This document shows positions 41,937-51,857 of a stretch of 64,000 nucleotides of DNA, in pieces; position 1 is the stretch's first letter; each line of letters opens with the position of its first letter. The stretch is from assembly GCF_004342665.1 (NCBI RefSeq), contig NZ_SMBY01000006.1:172465-236464 (forward strand), in the 5' to 3' direction. A program made the translations under genes and the position numbers. This DNA comes from Samsonia erythrinae. Lineage in GTDB: Bacteria; Pseudomonadota; Gammaproteobacteria; Enterobacterales; Enterobacteriaceae. Below the pieces are notes generated by a model. It worked only from the letters and a program-made list of their open reading frames with translations, was not told where the DNA came from and made no database searches.

Positions 41937-42653
41937 ATGCAGACGCCGCACATTCTTATTGTTGAAGACGAGTTGGTAACTCGTAATACCCTCAAAAGCA
42001 TTTTTGAGGCGGAAGGATACGTTGTTTACGAGGCCACTGACGGCGCAGAAATGCACCACATTTTATCCGAAAATGACATCAATCTGGTGATCATGGACAT
42101 CAACCTGCCGGGGAAAAACGGTCTGTTGCTGGCGCGTGAACTGCGTGAACAGGCGGCGGTCGCTTTAATGTTCCTGACCGGTCGTGATAATGAGGTCGAC
42201 AAGATCCTCGGTTTGGAAATCGGTGCGGATGATTACATCACCAAGCCATTCAACCCACGTGAGCTGACGATCCGCGCACGTAACCTTCTGTCACGCACCA
42301 TGAATCTGGGCAGCGTCACCGAAGAGCGTCGTCTGGTGGAAAGCTATCGTTTCAACGGTTGGGAGCTGGATATCAACAGCCGCTCGCTGATTAGCCCGAC
42401 AGGCGAGCAATATAAGCTTCCGCGTAGCGAATTCCGCGCCATGCTGCATTTCTGTGAAAACCCGGGCAAGATCCAGTCTCGCGCCGAGTTGCTGAAGAAA
42501 ATGACCGGTCGCGAGCTCAAGCCGCATGATCGCACCGTTGACGTAACGATCCGCCGCATTCGCAAGCATTTCGAGTCCACGGCAGATACGCCGGAGATCA
42601 TCGCCACGATCCACGGGGAAGGCTACCGTTTTTGCGGCGATCTGGAAAACTAA
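41937..42653 (+). CDS. arcA: Two-component response regulator ArcA
   Basis: ArcA is the OmpR-family regulator that, phosphorylated by ArcB, represses aerobic respiratory genes when quinones are reduced. The protein is 238 residues, the E. coli length. The receiver domain shows the acidic pair in VEDELVTR, the phosphoacceptor Asp in [10 protein letters not shown] (D54) and the Lys in YITKPFNP. A winged-helix DNA-binding domain occupies about 135-235 ([12 protein letters not shown] and the recognition helix around [15 protein letters not shown]). A long leader with an FNR-like box precedes it. Its partner ArcB is not in the window. It converges with creA across a shared terminator. Confidence 0.98.
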   Translation: MQTPHILIVEDELVTRNTLKSIFEAEGYVVYEATDGAEMHHILSENDINLVIMDINLPGKNGLLLARELREQAAVALMFLTGRDNEVDKILGLEIGADDYITKPFNPRELTIRARNLLSRTMNLGSVTEERRLVESYRFNGWELDINSRSLISPTGEQYKLPRSEFRAMLHFCENPGKIQSRAELLKKMTGRELKPHDRTVDVTIRRIRKHFESTADTPEIIATIHGEGYRFCGDLEN

Positions 42654-42660
42654 TCCCATT

Positions 42661-42690
42661 CAGCCGGAACAGGCGCTGTTCCGGCTGTTT
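42661..42690. terminator. Bidirectional terminator arcA / creA
   Basis: A perfect 12-bp stem CAGCCGGAACAG/CTGTTCCGGCTG with a three-base loop and a TTTTC tail on the plus side. It separates convergent arcA and creA. Confidence 0.85.
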
Positions 42691-42709
42691 TCACTCTTCT
42701 TATCGTTCG

Positions 42710-43189
42710 TTACTCACTCTTCCCCCACGGCATCACCGGCACCGCGCTTAACGCATTTTTTGGCGACCCCTCAACCAGTCGATCGGAGTAAGTGAGATAA
42801 ACCAGCGCATTGCGCTTTTTATCGTAAAACCTAACCACCTGCAATTTCTTGAACACCAATGATGTTCTTTTCTGGAACACCACGACGCCACGATTGCCGC
42901 CGTTTTGGATTTTATCGGACAGGGTAATCGGCCCAACCTGCTGGCAGGAAATGGCAGCATCCGACGTATCCTCCGCCAGACCTAATCCCCCTTTGATTCC
43001 GCCGGTTTTAGCCCGGCTAATGTAGCAGGTCACGTTTGAAACGTCGGGATCGTCAAAGGCCTCCACCACGATCTTATGATCCGGCCCCAGTAACTTAAAG
43101 GTCGTATCGACAGACCCAATCTCTTCTGCATGGGCCACGCCAATGACAGAACACAGCAACCCCAACCTTATGATTTGTTTCATGTTCAT
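42710..43189 (-). CDS. creA: CreA family protein
   Basis: A 159-residue exported protein (E. coli CreA 157) of unknown function. A signal peptide of about 21 residues ends in AHA before [29 protein letters not shown]. The conserved core [30 protein letters not shown], with its cysteine, is nearly identical to E. coli, as is the ending [10 protein letters not shown]. Two possible ATGs (43189 and 43183) are equally weakly supported. In E. coli creA heads creABCD; here creB, creC and creD are missing and creA abuts the arcA terminator. It is divergent from rob. Confidence 0.93.
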   Translation of the reverse strand: MNMKQIIRLGLLCSVIGVAHAEEIGSVDTTFKLLGPDHKIVVEAFDDPDVSNVTCYISRAKTGGIKGGLGLAEDTSDAAISCQQVGPITLSDKIQNGGNRGVVVFQKRTSLVFKKLQVVRFYDKKRNALVYLTYSDRLVEGSPKNALSAVPVMPWGKSE

Positions 43190-43393
43190 ATTTCAGACTC
43201 TACGATAATTTATGATCGACAATTAATAACTACAATAAAAAGGGAGTATGCAAAATAAATCGCTATAACTACTCCCCTTATCCAAATTACCTGCGGTATA
43301 TTTTCAAAAATCTTCGGCAGTATCAAAGTGAAAATATTGCTATGATGCGGAATCTCAATAAGTTCGCGTTCAATGTGTTTGATGAGGAAGACT

Positions 43394-44281
43394 ATGGATC
43401 AAGCCGGTATCATTCGTGATTTGCTTAACTGGCTGGAAAGCCATCTCGATCAGCCGCTATCCCTTGATCATGTGGCGGCAAAAGCAGGTTATTCCAAGTG
43501 GCATCTCCAAAGAATGTTCAAAGATGTAACAGGCCACGCCATTGGTTCGTATATTCGTGCACGACGACTAACAAAAGCGGCGGTTGCACTTTGCCTGACC
43601 AGTCGCCCTATCCTCGACATTGCCCTTCAGTACCGTTTTGATTCACAACAAACCTTTACCCGCGCGTTCAAAAAACAGTTTGCCCAAACGCCCGCCTCTT
43701 ATCGTCGCTCCGATAACTGGAATACGCGCGGCATTCATCCGCCGATCCGGCTCGGTGAATTTACCCTGCCGCAGCCACAATTTGTCACACTCCCGGAAAC
43801 CAAACTTCTCGGGATAACGCAGACCTATAACTGCCGCCTTGAGCAAATCTGTAACTTCCGATCGGAAATTCGCGTCCACTACTGGCGCCAGTTTTTAGGG
43901 GAAACCCGCACCATTCCGCCCGTCCTTTATGGATTACATCATTCACAGCCGAGTAAAGAAAAAGACGACGAACAGGAAGTGCTCTACACCACCGCACTGG
44001 AACCGAAGTATCTGCCTGACGATGTCCATACGGGTGAACCGATTACGCTCCCGGGCGGCGACTATGCGCTGTTCGTCTTTGAAGGGCCGACAGACGAACT
44101 ACAGGATTTTATCATTACGCTGTACGATACCTGTCTGCCGACCTTCCAACTCACACGCCGAAAAGGCTTTGACGCCGAGCGTTTTTACACCAAACGCGAA
44201 CCCGATGAAGAGATCCCAGAAATCATCCGCTGCGAATATCTTATCCCCATCCAGCACACTGAACTTTTATCAGCGCTGTAG
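43394..44281 (+). CDS. rob: AraC/XylS-family transcriptional regulator Rob
   Basis: Right oriC-binding transcription activator, overlapping the MarA and SoxS regulons for drug, solvent and superoxide resistance. The protein is 295 residues (E. coli 289). Unlike most AraC members the DNA-binding domain is N-terminal: two helix-turn-helix units in residues about 8-106 (LSLDHVAAKAGYSKWHLQRMF and RPILDIALQYRFDSQQTFTRAF). The C-terminal about 170 residues are a GyrI-like ligand-binding domain (VLYGLHH, LPGGDYALFVFEG). The ATG at 43394 follows gaggaag; the frame extends upstream without homology. The C-terminal tail is longer than in E. coli and overlaps the gpmB 3' end by 12 bases. Confidence 0.95.
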   Translation: MDQAGIIRDLLNWLESHLDQPLSLDHVAAKAGYSKWHLQRMFKDVTGHAIGSYIRARRLTKAAVALCLTSRPILDIALQYRFDSQQTFTRAFKKQFAQTPASYRRSDNWNTRGIHPPIRLGEFTLPQPQFVTLPETKLLGITQTYNCRLEQICNFRSEIRVHYWRQFLGETRTIPPVLYGLHHSQPSKEKDDEQEVLYTTALEPKYLPDDVHTGEPITLPGGDYALFVFEGPTDELQDFIITLYDTCLPTFQLTRRKGFDAERFYTKREPDEEIPEIIRCEYLIPIQHTELLSAL

Positions 44282-44920
44282 CTCATCCAGTGCCGGGATA
44301 TCCAAATGAGCGATATCCCCGGCTGTTTCGACCACCCAGCCTGGCGCCAGCCACGGACTTTGCTGATAGTCGATGCGCGACAAGGAGCAGTTGCGCAGGC
44401 GCAGGCGACGCTCTGCCGATGCCGGTAATCCCAGGACTGTACTGAGCAGGCACCCCAGCGCCATACCGTGACTGACCAAAAGCGGCCGACTTCCCGCGGG
44501 CAATTCCAGACAACGATCCAGCACCCGATGCATGCGCGCGGCCACCTCCTCCATCGATTCGCCTTCCGGGATGCGACCATCTGGCGTACCATCAACCAGC
44601 TGTCTGCGCCACCCCTCTTCTTCTGCGGTTAACGCATCCAGATCGCGTGCTTCCAATACACCCATATTCAGTTCACGCAACCGAGGCTCCAGGATTATCT
44701 GGCAATCATCACAAGATTTAGCGATGATTTCCGTTGTCTGGCATGTCCGGCCAAGATCGCTGGTAAGAATATGCGTGATCCCTAACGTCCTGATTCGTTG
44801 AGCAACCTGCTGCGCCTGCTGCTCGCCTCTTGGCGTCAGCGCACTGTCCGATTGACCTTGAATACGTCGAGACACATTCCACTCGGTTTCGCCGTGGCGA
44901 ACAAGATATACCTGTAACAT
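44270..44920 (-). CDS. gpmB: Phosphoglycerate mutase-like phosphatase GpmB (YtjC)
   Basis: A histidine-phosphatase superfamily protein of 216 residues (E. coli 215). The active-site signature is VRHGETEWN at about residue 7-15, with the second His in VSHGMALGC near 150 and the catalytic acid Glu in GESMEEVAARM. The name implies phosphoglycerate mutase, but mutase activity of GpmB in E. coli is doubtful and a phosphatase is likelier. It is divergent from yjjX (50-base gap) and overlaps rob tail to tail. Confidence 0.94.
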   Translation of the reverse strand: MLQVYLVRHGETEWNVSRRIQGQSDSALTPRGEQQAQQVAQRIRTLGITHILTSDLGRTCQTTEIIAKSCDDCQIILEPRLRELNMGVLEARDLDALTAEEEGWRRQLVDGTPDGRIPEGESMEEVAARMHRVLDRCLELPAGSRPLLVSHGMALGCLLSTVLGLPASAERRLRLRNCSLSRIDYQQSPWLAPGWVVETAGDIAHLDIPALDELQR

Positions 44921-44970
44921 GGTTATTTTCCGTTATACTGCGTCAAATTAACTAAAGGTACGAAACTGTT

Positions 44971-45510
44971 ATGTATCACGTTGTGGCTGCAACTACCAAC
45001 CCGGCAAAAATTAAGGCTATTACTCTGGCATTTAACGACGTCTTCGGCGCAGAAAACTGTCGCATTGAGGGCGTTGACGTCGACAGCGGCGTCCCGCGTC
45101 AGCCTCTCGGCTCGACCGAAACCCGAACCGGCGCCAGAAACCGCGTTATGATGGCTCGTCAGGTACGACCAGAAGCCGATTTTTGGGTCGGTGTAGAAGC
45201 CGGCATTGAAGAAAGTATGACCTTCGCCTGGATGGTCATCGAAAACACCAACCTGCGCGGCGAATCGCGCTCCGCCAGTCTGGTTCTACCAGCCAGTATA
45301 TTACATGGCATCCGCGAGGGGCGGGAGTTAGGTGATGAAATGGAGCGTCTGACGGGCATTCAGAATATTAAACACAAGGGCGGGGCCATCGGCGTCTTTA
45401 CCGACGGCAAATTGTCACGCACCAGCGTGTACCATCAGGCGCTGCTGCTGGCGTTGGTGCCGTTCCACAACCCTATCTACCAGATTCCTGTTCAGGCCGC
45501 CAAATCGTAA
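44971..45510 (+). CDS. yjjX: Inosine/xanthosine triphosphatase YjjX
   Basis: A house-cleaning NTPase that hydrolyses ITP and XTP to the diphosphates, guarding against deaminated purines. The protein is 179 residues (E. coli 170). The family motifs are [18 protein letters not shown] at the start, [25 protein letters not shown], and [27 protein letters not shown] near the end. The C-terminus has about eight additional residues (QIPVQAAKS). It is convergent with trpR, ending three bases from it, and no terminator separates the two. Confidence 0.94.
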   Translation: MYHVVAATTNPAKIKAITLAFNDVFGAENCRIEGVDVDSGVPRQPLGSTETRTGARNRVMMARQVRPEADFWVGVEAGIEESMTFAWMVIENTNLRGESRSASLVLPASILHGIREGRELGDEMERLTGIQNIKHKGGAIGVFTDGKLSRTSVYHQALLLALVPFHNPIYQIPVQAAKS

Positions 45511-45513
45511 CGA

Positions 45514-45861
45514 CTAGGAGCCGTTATTCGACGATTTATCTGCTGACAGCAACTGCGCTTCCAGCCAGCTTTTCAAGGCGGGGGGCGCGGCTTTCAAACT
45601 GTTTGAACCGCGAGTAATCGTGGCGATCCCCGCACCCAGTTCACTTTTCAGCTCACGCTGGCTCATTTCCCCCCGCATCAGCTCCTGCACAATTTTGACC
45701 CGCGTCCCCAATGCGGCGCGCTCATCCGGCGTCAGCAGCAGTTGCAGCAGCGGCAACTGGAGATCTTGTTCGATAGACTGCTGCAATAACGCCACAAAGC
45801 GTAGCCAATGCGCATTGTCTTGTTCAGAGAGTGCCGGGTCATTCAGCGATAGTGGAGTCAT
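45514..45861 (-). CDS. trpR: Trp operon repressor TrpR
   Basis: TrpR binds tryptophan and represses trpEDCBA, aroH, mtr and itself. The protein is 115 residues (E. coli 108), with a slightly different N-terminus and a seven-residue C-terminal extension. The core [51 protein letters not shown], containing the reading head, is almost identical to E. coli. A close match to the trp operator covers the promoter region just upstream, so autorepression is expected. Confidence 0.97.
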   Translation of the reverse strand: MTPLSLNDPALSEQDNAHWLRFVALLQQSIEQDLQLPLLQLLLTPDERAALGTRVKIVQELMRGEMSQRELKSELGAGIATITRGSNSLKAAPPALKSWLEAQLLSADKSSNNGS

Positions 45862-45870
45862 AACGGGCTA

Positions 45871-45891
45871 CCATACTATTTAACTAGTACG
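45871..45891. promoter_or_regulatory. TrpR operator of trpR
   Basis: On the minus strand GTACTAGTTAAATAGTATG, a near-palindrome matching the TrpR operator core ACTAGTTAACTAGT with one change. It lies 10-30 bases before the trpR start. Confidence 0.8.
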
Positions 45892-45932
45892 ACATGATAA
45901 CATACATTTTGGAAACGATCGCAATAGGGGGC

Positions 45933-47858
45933 TTAATAACGCCGCTGCCATTCCCCCTCCGTCAGCACATTCGCTGGTTGATGCAGGAAATAACGGTAGA
46001 AAACATCATAAGCCAGCACATTTTTTACATAACCGCGCGTTTCCGAAAACGGGATACTTTCGACAAACGCGATGACATCGATACGCCCAGCGCTGTTTTT
46101 CAACCAGGCGTTCACACGCGACGGCCCGGCATTGTATGCCGCGGAAGACAAAATGCGGTTATGACCGAATGTCTGATACACCGACTCCAGATAGCGTGTT
46201 CCCAGCAGAATATTGGTCTCAGGGTCGAACAGTTGGCTGCTGTTCGTGTAGAACGTGATATCGCTCATTTTGGCGGTATGTTGCGCCGTGGCCGGCATCA
46301 ACTGCATGAGCCCCGATGCGCCGACAGGCGAGCGCGCTTTCGGGTTCCAGGCGCTCTCCTGACGGGCTATCGCCATCGCATAGCTCTGGCTAATCCCTTT
46401 GCCCTGAGTTTCACGACGAAATACATCGTTCCAGGCCAGCGGGAAGCGCTCCTCCAGATGATCCCATAGCTTTGCAACAATCGTGGCCTGAACGCTCAAA
46501 TCAGCCCAGCGCTGTTCAAACGCATAGCGAGCCAGCGCTTCCTGCTGTGGCCTGCTGTGATTGGCCACCAGACCGACCCACTCGCTGCGCGCCAGATTAT
46601 CCATCTGCCAAAACATCAGTTCCCGCACGCGGGCGACTTCCGGTAGCTGAGATAAAGAAGGGTCCGGCTTCACCGCCGTCATAATGGTCATCGGGTAACG
46701 CTCATGAAGACGCTGCGCCGCCACCATCGGGTAAAACCCGCGCGCCTGCATCAGGCCACGTAATAATGTCTCGCCTTCCTGACGTTTGCCTTGATCCAGC
46801 AGGACGATCGCGCGCCAGTAGCGCCATTCATCTTTTTGCAATGTCTCCGTCGGCAAACGCGCCATCCAGCTTATCAGCCCCTGACGATCGCCCGTTCCCA
46901 GCGCCATACGCACCCGACGTTCCAGTAACGTAGTCGACGCGCTCCGCTGTACCACGCTGTCCCGCCACCGCGCCTGCTCTGGCGTGGCGTCATTGCCCAT
47001 CAAACGCCAGGCGATAGTTTCTTCCATGCTCTGGCGTTCCGCCGCACTCATTTTCTGCAAGCGGACGATAACCGGCAGCATCGAGCGGGCATTGTCGGCA
47101 TCCTGACGCGCCACACGGGTAAAGGCCGATAGCGTGATTTTACGCGTGAAATCCGTTGGCCCAACGGTACGGGCAAAGCTCTCCAGCGAGTTCGGATCGC
47201 GCTGTAATTTGAGCAGCGCATCGCCCATCGTTTTATACTCGTCAGGCAATTGCTTTATCAGGTAACTCACCAGACTGCCGCTGCCTTCGTCCATCGCCAG
47301 ACGAACGCGTTCCAGCGTCGTCAGCGGCGTTTGCTCGCCCGCCTGCTGCCAGACGGAAAAGAGCTTATCGCACACGGCGGGAAGCGAACGCCCGGTCAGC
47401 CAGATATCGCGAGTCGCCTCCCACACGCCCTGACGCTGCCCGGTGGCCCACTGAGCATAATAGAAGTTACAGCGGGCGCTGACCGGCTTCGGCGGCTGCG
47501 GGCTAAATGCCAGCAATCCGCGCCAGTCCTGACGACGGGCGAGTTCATTGACGAAACTGTTGGCAAGATTACGGGCAGGGGGCAAGGTCGGGTGCGTCTC
47601 AATAAACCGCTTCACCTGCGTCGCGCTGACCTGACTCAGATCCTGCGTGAGCGAGCGGTATTCAAGATAAGGATAAAGCGGGTAGCCGCGTAGCGTCGGC
47701 ATTAGCTGCGCCACCGTGTCCATCTGGTTGTTGTCCCACGCCTGTCTGACCTGTTGATAACGCTGGCGCTGTTCATCCAGAGAATCCGCCAGTACGTGGC
47801 CAGAAGCCCCGACCAGACATATCGCCGCAACGGCGTACCACCAATGACCCGCTTTCAT
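45933..47858 (-). CDS. slt: Soluble lytic murein transglycosylase Slt
   Basis: A periplasmic enzyme that cleaves glycan strands to 1,6-anhydromuropeptides. The protein is 641 residues (E. coli 645). A signal peptide of about 25 residues ends in VLA-DS. A long alpha-superhelical U domain (about 28-470) is followed by the lysozyme-like C domain with AIARQESAWNPKARSPVGA and GLMQLMPATA; the catalytic Glu is about E501 of the precursor. The start is the ATG at 47858 with gagg upstream rather than the GTG at 47867. It is transcribed away from ettA and lies next to trpR as in E. coli. Confidence 0.96.
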   Translation of the reverse strand: MKAGHWWYAVAAICLVGASGHVLADSLDEQRQRYQQVRQAWDNNQMDTVAQLMPTLRGYPLYPYLEYRSLTQDLSQVSATQVKRFIETHPTLPPARNLANSFVNELARRQDWRGLLAFSPQPPKPVSARCNFYYAQWATGQRQGVWEATRDIWLTGRSLPAVCDKLFSVWQQAGEQTPLTTLERVRLAMDEGSGSLVSYLIKQLPDEYKTMGDALLKLQRDPNSLESFARTVGPTDFTRKITLSAFTRVARQDADNARSMLPVIVRLQKMSAAERQSMEETIAWRLMGNDATPEQARWRDSVVQRSASTTLLERRVRMALGTGDRQGLISWMARLPTETLQKDEWRYWRAIVLLDQGKRQEGETLLRGLMQARGFYPMVAAQRLHERYPMTIMTAVKPDPSLSQLPEVARVRELMFWQMDNLARSEWVGLVANHSRPQQEALARYAFEQRWADLSVQATIVAKLWDHLEERFPLAWNDVFRRETQGKGISQSYAMAIARQESAWNPKARSPVGASGLMQLMPATAQHTAKMSDITFYTNSSQLFDPETNILLGTRYLESVYQTFGHNRILSSAAYNAGPSRVNAWLKNSAGRIDVIAFVESIPFSETRGYVKNVLAYDVFYRYFLHQPANVLTEGEWQRRY

Positions 47859-48183
47859 CGCCTGCACCTCTATCCGTTATCGAACCTGCTATCGGTATCC
47901 TTCATCGTATCGATACCTTTATACTAGCAAGATCCAGTGTGGCATATCATGGCAAACAACGATACGCGGATCCGTAAACCGATTCTGAATTCATCAGCCA
48001 GACAGACGTCTCAGATTGGCGACGGCGGATCGCCGGATAGCTGGGATCGCAGACTGAAACCCGTTACACTCAGCGATCGGGATAGTCTATCGCTGCCAAG
48101 GGGGTTCCTTGACAGTACAATGCTGCATAGGGTCCCCCAAGTGTGGCAAATCACACCAAATAAGAGAGAGGCGAAGTCGCAAC
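47859..48183. promoter_or_regulatory. Divergent intergenic region slt / ettA
   Basis: About 325 bases with promoters for both genes. On the plus strand TTTATACTAGC (47928-47938) looks like a -10 region facing ettA. A 94-residue plus frame (47937-48221) overlaps the ettA start in another phase and has no family features; it is not called. Confidence 0.4.
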
Positions 48184-49851
48184 GTGGCTCAATATGTTTA
48201 TACCATGCACCGCGTCGGTAAGGTCGTTCCGCCGAAGCGTCACATTCTGAAAAACATCTCCCTCAGTTTTTTCCCCGGAGCCAAGATCGGCGTACTGGGG
48301 CTGAACGGAGCCGGTAAATCGACGCTGCTGCGTATTATGGCTGGCATTGATACGGACATTGAAGGCGAAGCTCGCCCGCAGCCTGGCATCAAAATCGGCT
48401 ATTTACCGCAGGAGCCGCAATTAAATCCTGAACACACCGTGCGTGAATCGGTGGAAGAAGCGGTTTCCGACGTCGTGACGGCGCTCAAGCGCCTTGATGA
48501 AGTTTATGCGCTGTATGCCGACCCAGATGCGGACTTTGATAAACTGGCCGCAGAGCAAGGTAAGCTGGAAGAGATCATTCAGGCGCACGACGGCCACAAC
48601 CTCAATAACCAGTTGGAGCGCGCAGCGGATGCCCTGCGTCTGCCTGAGTGGGACGCGAAGATCGCCAACCTGTCCGGGGGTGAGCGTCGCCGCGTGGCGC
48701 TGTGCCGCCTGCTGCTGGAAAAACCCGACATGCTACTGCTCGACGAGCCGACCAACCACCTGGACGCCGAATCGGTAGCCTGGCTGGAACGCTTCCTGCA
48801 CGACTTCGAAGGAACCGTTGTGGCGATCACCCACGACCGGTATTTCCTCGATAACGTCGCGGGCTGGATTCTGGAACTGGACCGTGGTGAAGGTATTCCC
48901 TGGGAAGGCAACTACTCGTCCTGGCTGGAGCAAAAAGATCAGCGTCTGGCGCAGGAAGCCTCTCAGGAGGCCGCGCGCCGCAAGTCCATTGAGAAAGAGC
49001 TGGAATGGGTGCGTCAGGGCACTAAAGGCCGTCAGTCCAAAGGCAAGGCACGTCTGGCGCGCTTTGAAGAGCTGAACAATACGGAATACCAGAAACGTAA
49101 CGAAACCAACGAGCTGTTTATTCCGCCTGGACCTCGCCTTGGGGATAAAGTGCTGGAGGTCACCAACCTCAGTAAAGCCTACGGCGAGCGCCAGTTAATT
49201 GACAGCCTCTCTTTCTCCATCCCCAAAGGAGCGATTGTCGGCATTATCGGCCCGAACGGCGCCGGTAAATCGACGCTGTTCCGTATGATATCCGGTCAGG
49301 AACAGCCAGATAGCGGGACGATAGCGCTGGGAGAAACCGTAAAACTGGCGTCGGTCGATCAGTTCCGCGACGCGATGGACAACAGTAAAACCGTCTGGGA
49401 AGAAGTCTCTGGCGGGCAGGACATCATGCGTATCGGCAACACTGAAATGCCGAGCCGCGCCTACGTTGGCCGTTTCAACTTCAAAGGGGTTGATCAAGGC
49501 AAACGCGTTGGTGAACTATCCGGCGGTGAACGTGGCCGTCTGCATCTGGCAAAACTGTTACAGGTAGGCGGCAACGTGCTGCTGCTTGATGAACCCACCA
49601 ACGATTTGGATATTGAAACCCTGCGCGCGCTGGAAAACGCCCTGTTGGAATTCCCAGGCTGCGCCATGGTGATCTCGCATGACCGCTGGTTCCTTGACCG
49701 CATCGCCACGCACATTCTGGATTATCAGGATGAAGGCAAAGTGGAATTCTTCGAAGGTAACTTCACCGAATACGAAGAGTACAAGAAACGCACTCTGGGT
49801 GCTGAAGCGCTGGAACCGCACCGTATCAAATACAAAAGGATCGCGAAATAA
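48184..49851 (+). CDS. ettA: Energy-dependent translational throttle protein EttA (GTG start)
   Basis: An ABC-F ATPase that binds the ribosomal E site and gates the first elongation cycle according to ADP/ATP. With GTG at 48184 the protein is 555 residues, the E. coli length, beginning [19 protein letters not shown]. Two ATPase domains each carry Walker A (GLNGAGKS near 40; GPNGAGKS near 360), the signature LSGGERRR or LSGGERGR, and Walker [10 protein letters not shown]. Between them lies the P-site tRNA-interacting linker (about 242-322, coiled coil rich in E, K and R). A frame extending upstream to 48109 lacks homology. A strong terminator follows. Confidence 0.97.
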   Translation: MAQYVYTMHRVGKVVPPKRHILKNISLSFFPGAKIGVLGLNGAGKSTLLRIMAGIDTDIEGEARPQPGIKIGYLPQEPQLNPEHTVRESVEEAVSDVVTALKRLDEVYALYADPDADFDKLAAEQGKLEEIIQAHDGHNLNNQLERAADALRLPEWDAKIANLSGGERRRVALCRLLLEKPDMLLLDEPTNHLDAESVAWLERFLHDFEGTVVAITHDRYFLDNVAGWILELDRGEGIPWEGNYSSWLEQKDQRLAQEASQEAARRKSIEKELEWVRQGTKGRQSKGKARLARFEELNNTEYQKRNETNELFIPPGPRLGDKVLEVTNLSKAYGERQLIDSLSFSIPKGAIVGIIGPNGAGKSTLFRMISGQEQPDSGTIALGETVKLASVDQFRDAMDNSKTVWEEVSGGQDIMRIGNTEMPSRAYVGRFNFKGVDQGKRVGELSGGERGRLHLAKLLQVGGNVLLLDEPTNDLDIETLRALENALLEFPGCAMVISHDRWFLDRIATHILDYQDEGKVEFFEGNFTEYEEYKKRTLGAEALEPHRIKYKRIAK

Positions 49852-49875
49852 GCGATCGCCGCATCCTGTCAACGC

Positions 49876-49905
49876 ATGGCCCGCAACGCGGGCCATTTTT
49901 CTTTC
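49876..49905 (+). terminator. Intrinsic terminator of ettA
   Basis: A perfect 9-bp stem ATGGCCCGC/GCGGGCCAT with an AAC loop and TTTTTCTTT, 25 bases after the stop. Confidence 0.92.
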
Positions 49906-49926
49906 CGATAACGCTTGTCAGTGCAA

Positions 49927-51630
49927 TCAGAAGGTTTCCCAATTCTGATTGTCGCGCCCTTTACCGCCGACGGCGGCAACTGCCATCACGGGGGCCAAAC
50001 ACGGTTGCGGCATGACTTTCCGCTGCTGTACATTTCGTTGCTCAACCGCGCCGGACAACTTAAATACCGCGACCGCCTGCGTCAAACGCGCCGCCTGCTC
50101 TTCAAGTGACACAGCCGCTGCCGAGGCTTCCTGCACCAGCGCCGCATTTTGCTGCGTTGCGCTATCCATTTCGGATACCGCCTGACCCACCTGCCCGATC
50201 CCCCGGCTCTGTTCGTCAGAGGCCGAGTCAATTTCCCCCATAATGTCGGTGACGCTAATCACCGCCCGCACAATTTCATCCATGGTGAGCCCCGCCTGTG
50301 ACACCAGCCCTGCTCCGGTATCGACCAGCCTGCCGGATTCACCAATCAGCGTTTCGATCTCTTTCGCCGCCTGCGCACTACGCTGCGCCAGATTGCGAAC
50401 TTCGCCCGCGACAACGGCGAAACCACGCCCTTGCTCCCCTGCCCGCGCCGCTTCAACCGCCGCGTTAAGCGCCAGGATATTGGTCTGGAAAGCAATGCTG
50501 TTGATGACGGTGGTGATCTCAGAAATGCGTTGTGAACTGGTGGAAATATCCCGCATAGTCTCCACCACGTTTTTCACAATCTGCCCGCCTTTCTCGGCTT
50601 TACCAGAGGCATTTTTCGCCAACTGGCTGGCGTGATGGGCATTGTCTGAATTTTGTTTCACCGTCGCGGTTAGTTGTTCCATGCTCGCCGCCGTTTCCTC
50701 CAGCGCACTCGCCTGTTGCTCGGTGCGCGAAGAGAGATCGACGTTACCCGCCGCAATTTCTGACGCCCCCTGATAGATCGAGTCCGCCCCTTCCCGCACG
50801 ATGCTGACCGTATTGGTGAGTTCTGCCTGCATATTCTGGATATTCGCGCCCAGAATACCGATCTCATTGCGCCCCATCGGCATAGGGGGCGGCGTCAGAT
50901 CCCCCGTCGCAATCTTCTGGATACGTTCAACCAGTTGGTTGGTGGGCGAGATAATGACATTGCGCACCATAATATAAGCCATCAATGCCATAATCATTGA
51001 TAAGACAAACGAGCCCGCCATCATCCCGTTACCCAGCTTAGCGTTCTCCTCCGCCCACTGATTGATAGCCTGCGCGGCTTTTGTCAATTCACTGACTTTC
51101 TTACGTACAGGGATGCTGAACGCTTCATCCAGCGTGCGCGCCAGCGAGTTTTCCAGTGTAATAATGTCTTCAAACCCACCGTCCTTCGCGGCTTTTTGCA
51201 TGGTAAGAATCGCGTTATCGCGGTAGTTGACATAAGCCTTGAGGATGTCTTCATCCAGCGCATTTTCGCTCTCCCGCCTGTCTGCGCGAGCGAGATATTC
51301 ATCGAGACGCTTTTGTGAACTGTTGATGCGGGTAGCCGCCTCCGTGTAAGCGGCGTTGAACACCTCACGATCGTTAATACGGCTCGCCGCGCCAGCCTGA
51401 ATGAGCAGCAGTCTGACCACCCGTAGTTGGTCAAGGCTGCTGCTAATGCCAGCACGAATATCAGACAGTTGGTTAGCCCGATCGAGAGAATCATTACTTT
51501 GTTTTAAAAAATAACTGGCGGTACCAATAGAAAGCGCGAATAAAATCAGGATAACTGAAAAAAGAGTAATAAATAACGGAATAAGATTTATGTTATGGAT
51601 ATAACCAAGTTTCCGTTCATGAACAAACAT
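49927..51630 (-). CDS. Methyl-accepting chemotaxis protein
   Basis: A 567-residue transmembrane chemoreceptor. A short N-terminal tail precedes TM1 (about 16-38), a periplasmic four-helix ligand domain (about 39-200), TM2 (about 203-225), a HAMP linker and the cytoplasmic signalling coiled coil. The tip sequence [40 protein letters not shown] is the standard kinase-control hairpin, and methylation helices flank it. It ends in NWETF, the CheR/CheB docking pentapeptide of high-abundance receptors such as Tar and Tsr. The ligand is unknown. The ATG at 51630 follows aggaat. No other chemotaxis gene is near, so it is an orphan receptor; it is not part of the E. coli gene order here. Confidence 0.93.
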   Translation of the reverse strand: MFVHERKLGYIHNINLIPLFITLFSVILILFALSIGTASYFLKQSNDSLDRANQLSDIRAGISSSLDQLRVVRLLLIQAGAASRINDREVFNAAYTEAATRINSSQKRLDEYLARADRRESENALDEDILKAYVNYRDNAILTMQKAAKDGGFEDIITLENSLARTLDEAFSIPVRKKVSELTKAAQAINQWAEENAKLGNGMMAGSFVLSMIMALMAYIMVRNVIISPTNQLVERIQKIATGDLTPPPMPMGRNEIGILGANIQNMQAELTNTVSIVREGADSIYQGASEIAAGNVDLSSRTEQQASALEETAASMEQLTATVKQNSDNAHHASQLAKNASGKAEKGGQIVKNVVETMRDISTSSQRISEITTVINSIAFQTNILALNAAVEAARAGEQGRGFAVVAGEVRNLAQRSAQAAKEIETLIGESGRLVDTGAGLVSQAGLTMDEIVRAVISVTDIMGEIDSASDEQSRGIGQVGQAVSEMDSATQQNAALVQEASAAAVSLEEQAARLTQAVAVFKLSGAVEQRNVQQRKVMPQPCLAPVMAVAAVGGKGRDNQNWETF

Positions 51631-51767
51631 CGATTGAATTCCTATTTTCACCATCACTGGTATAACACTATCCCTGTCCTTGTCGGTTGACAGAGCCCCG
51701 ATATCAACGTGACAACCGCGCCACGCAGAACATCTCTTTCATAAAAAGCCAAAAAGAACCCAGAAGG

Positions 51768-51775
51768 TTATCGGC
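51768..51775 (-). promoter_or_regulatory. Candidate sigma-28 -10 element upstream of the chemoreceptor
   Basis: GCCGATAA on the minus strand is a perfect match to the flagellar sigma-28 -10 element, about 135 bases before the start. No good TAAA sits at the expected -35 spacing, so the promoter is tentative. Confidence 0.35.
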
Positions 51776-51857
51776 ACGTTCAATCCAAGACACACTTAAA
51801 ATAATCTGATAGAAATCACGTTTCAATAAAATTTAACGAGAATAAAAATAAATGAAA

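Noticed and set aside
47937..48221. 94-residue frame across the ettA start
   Set aside because: Overlaps the ettA N-terminus in another phase; no ribosome site and no family features.
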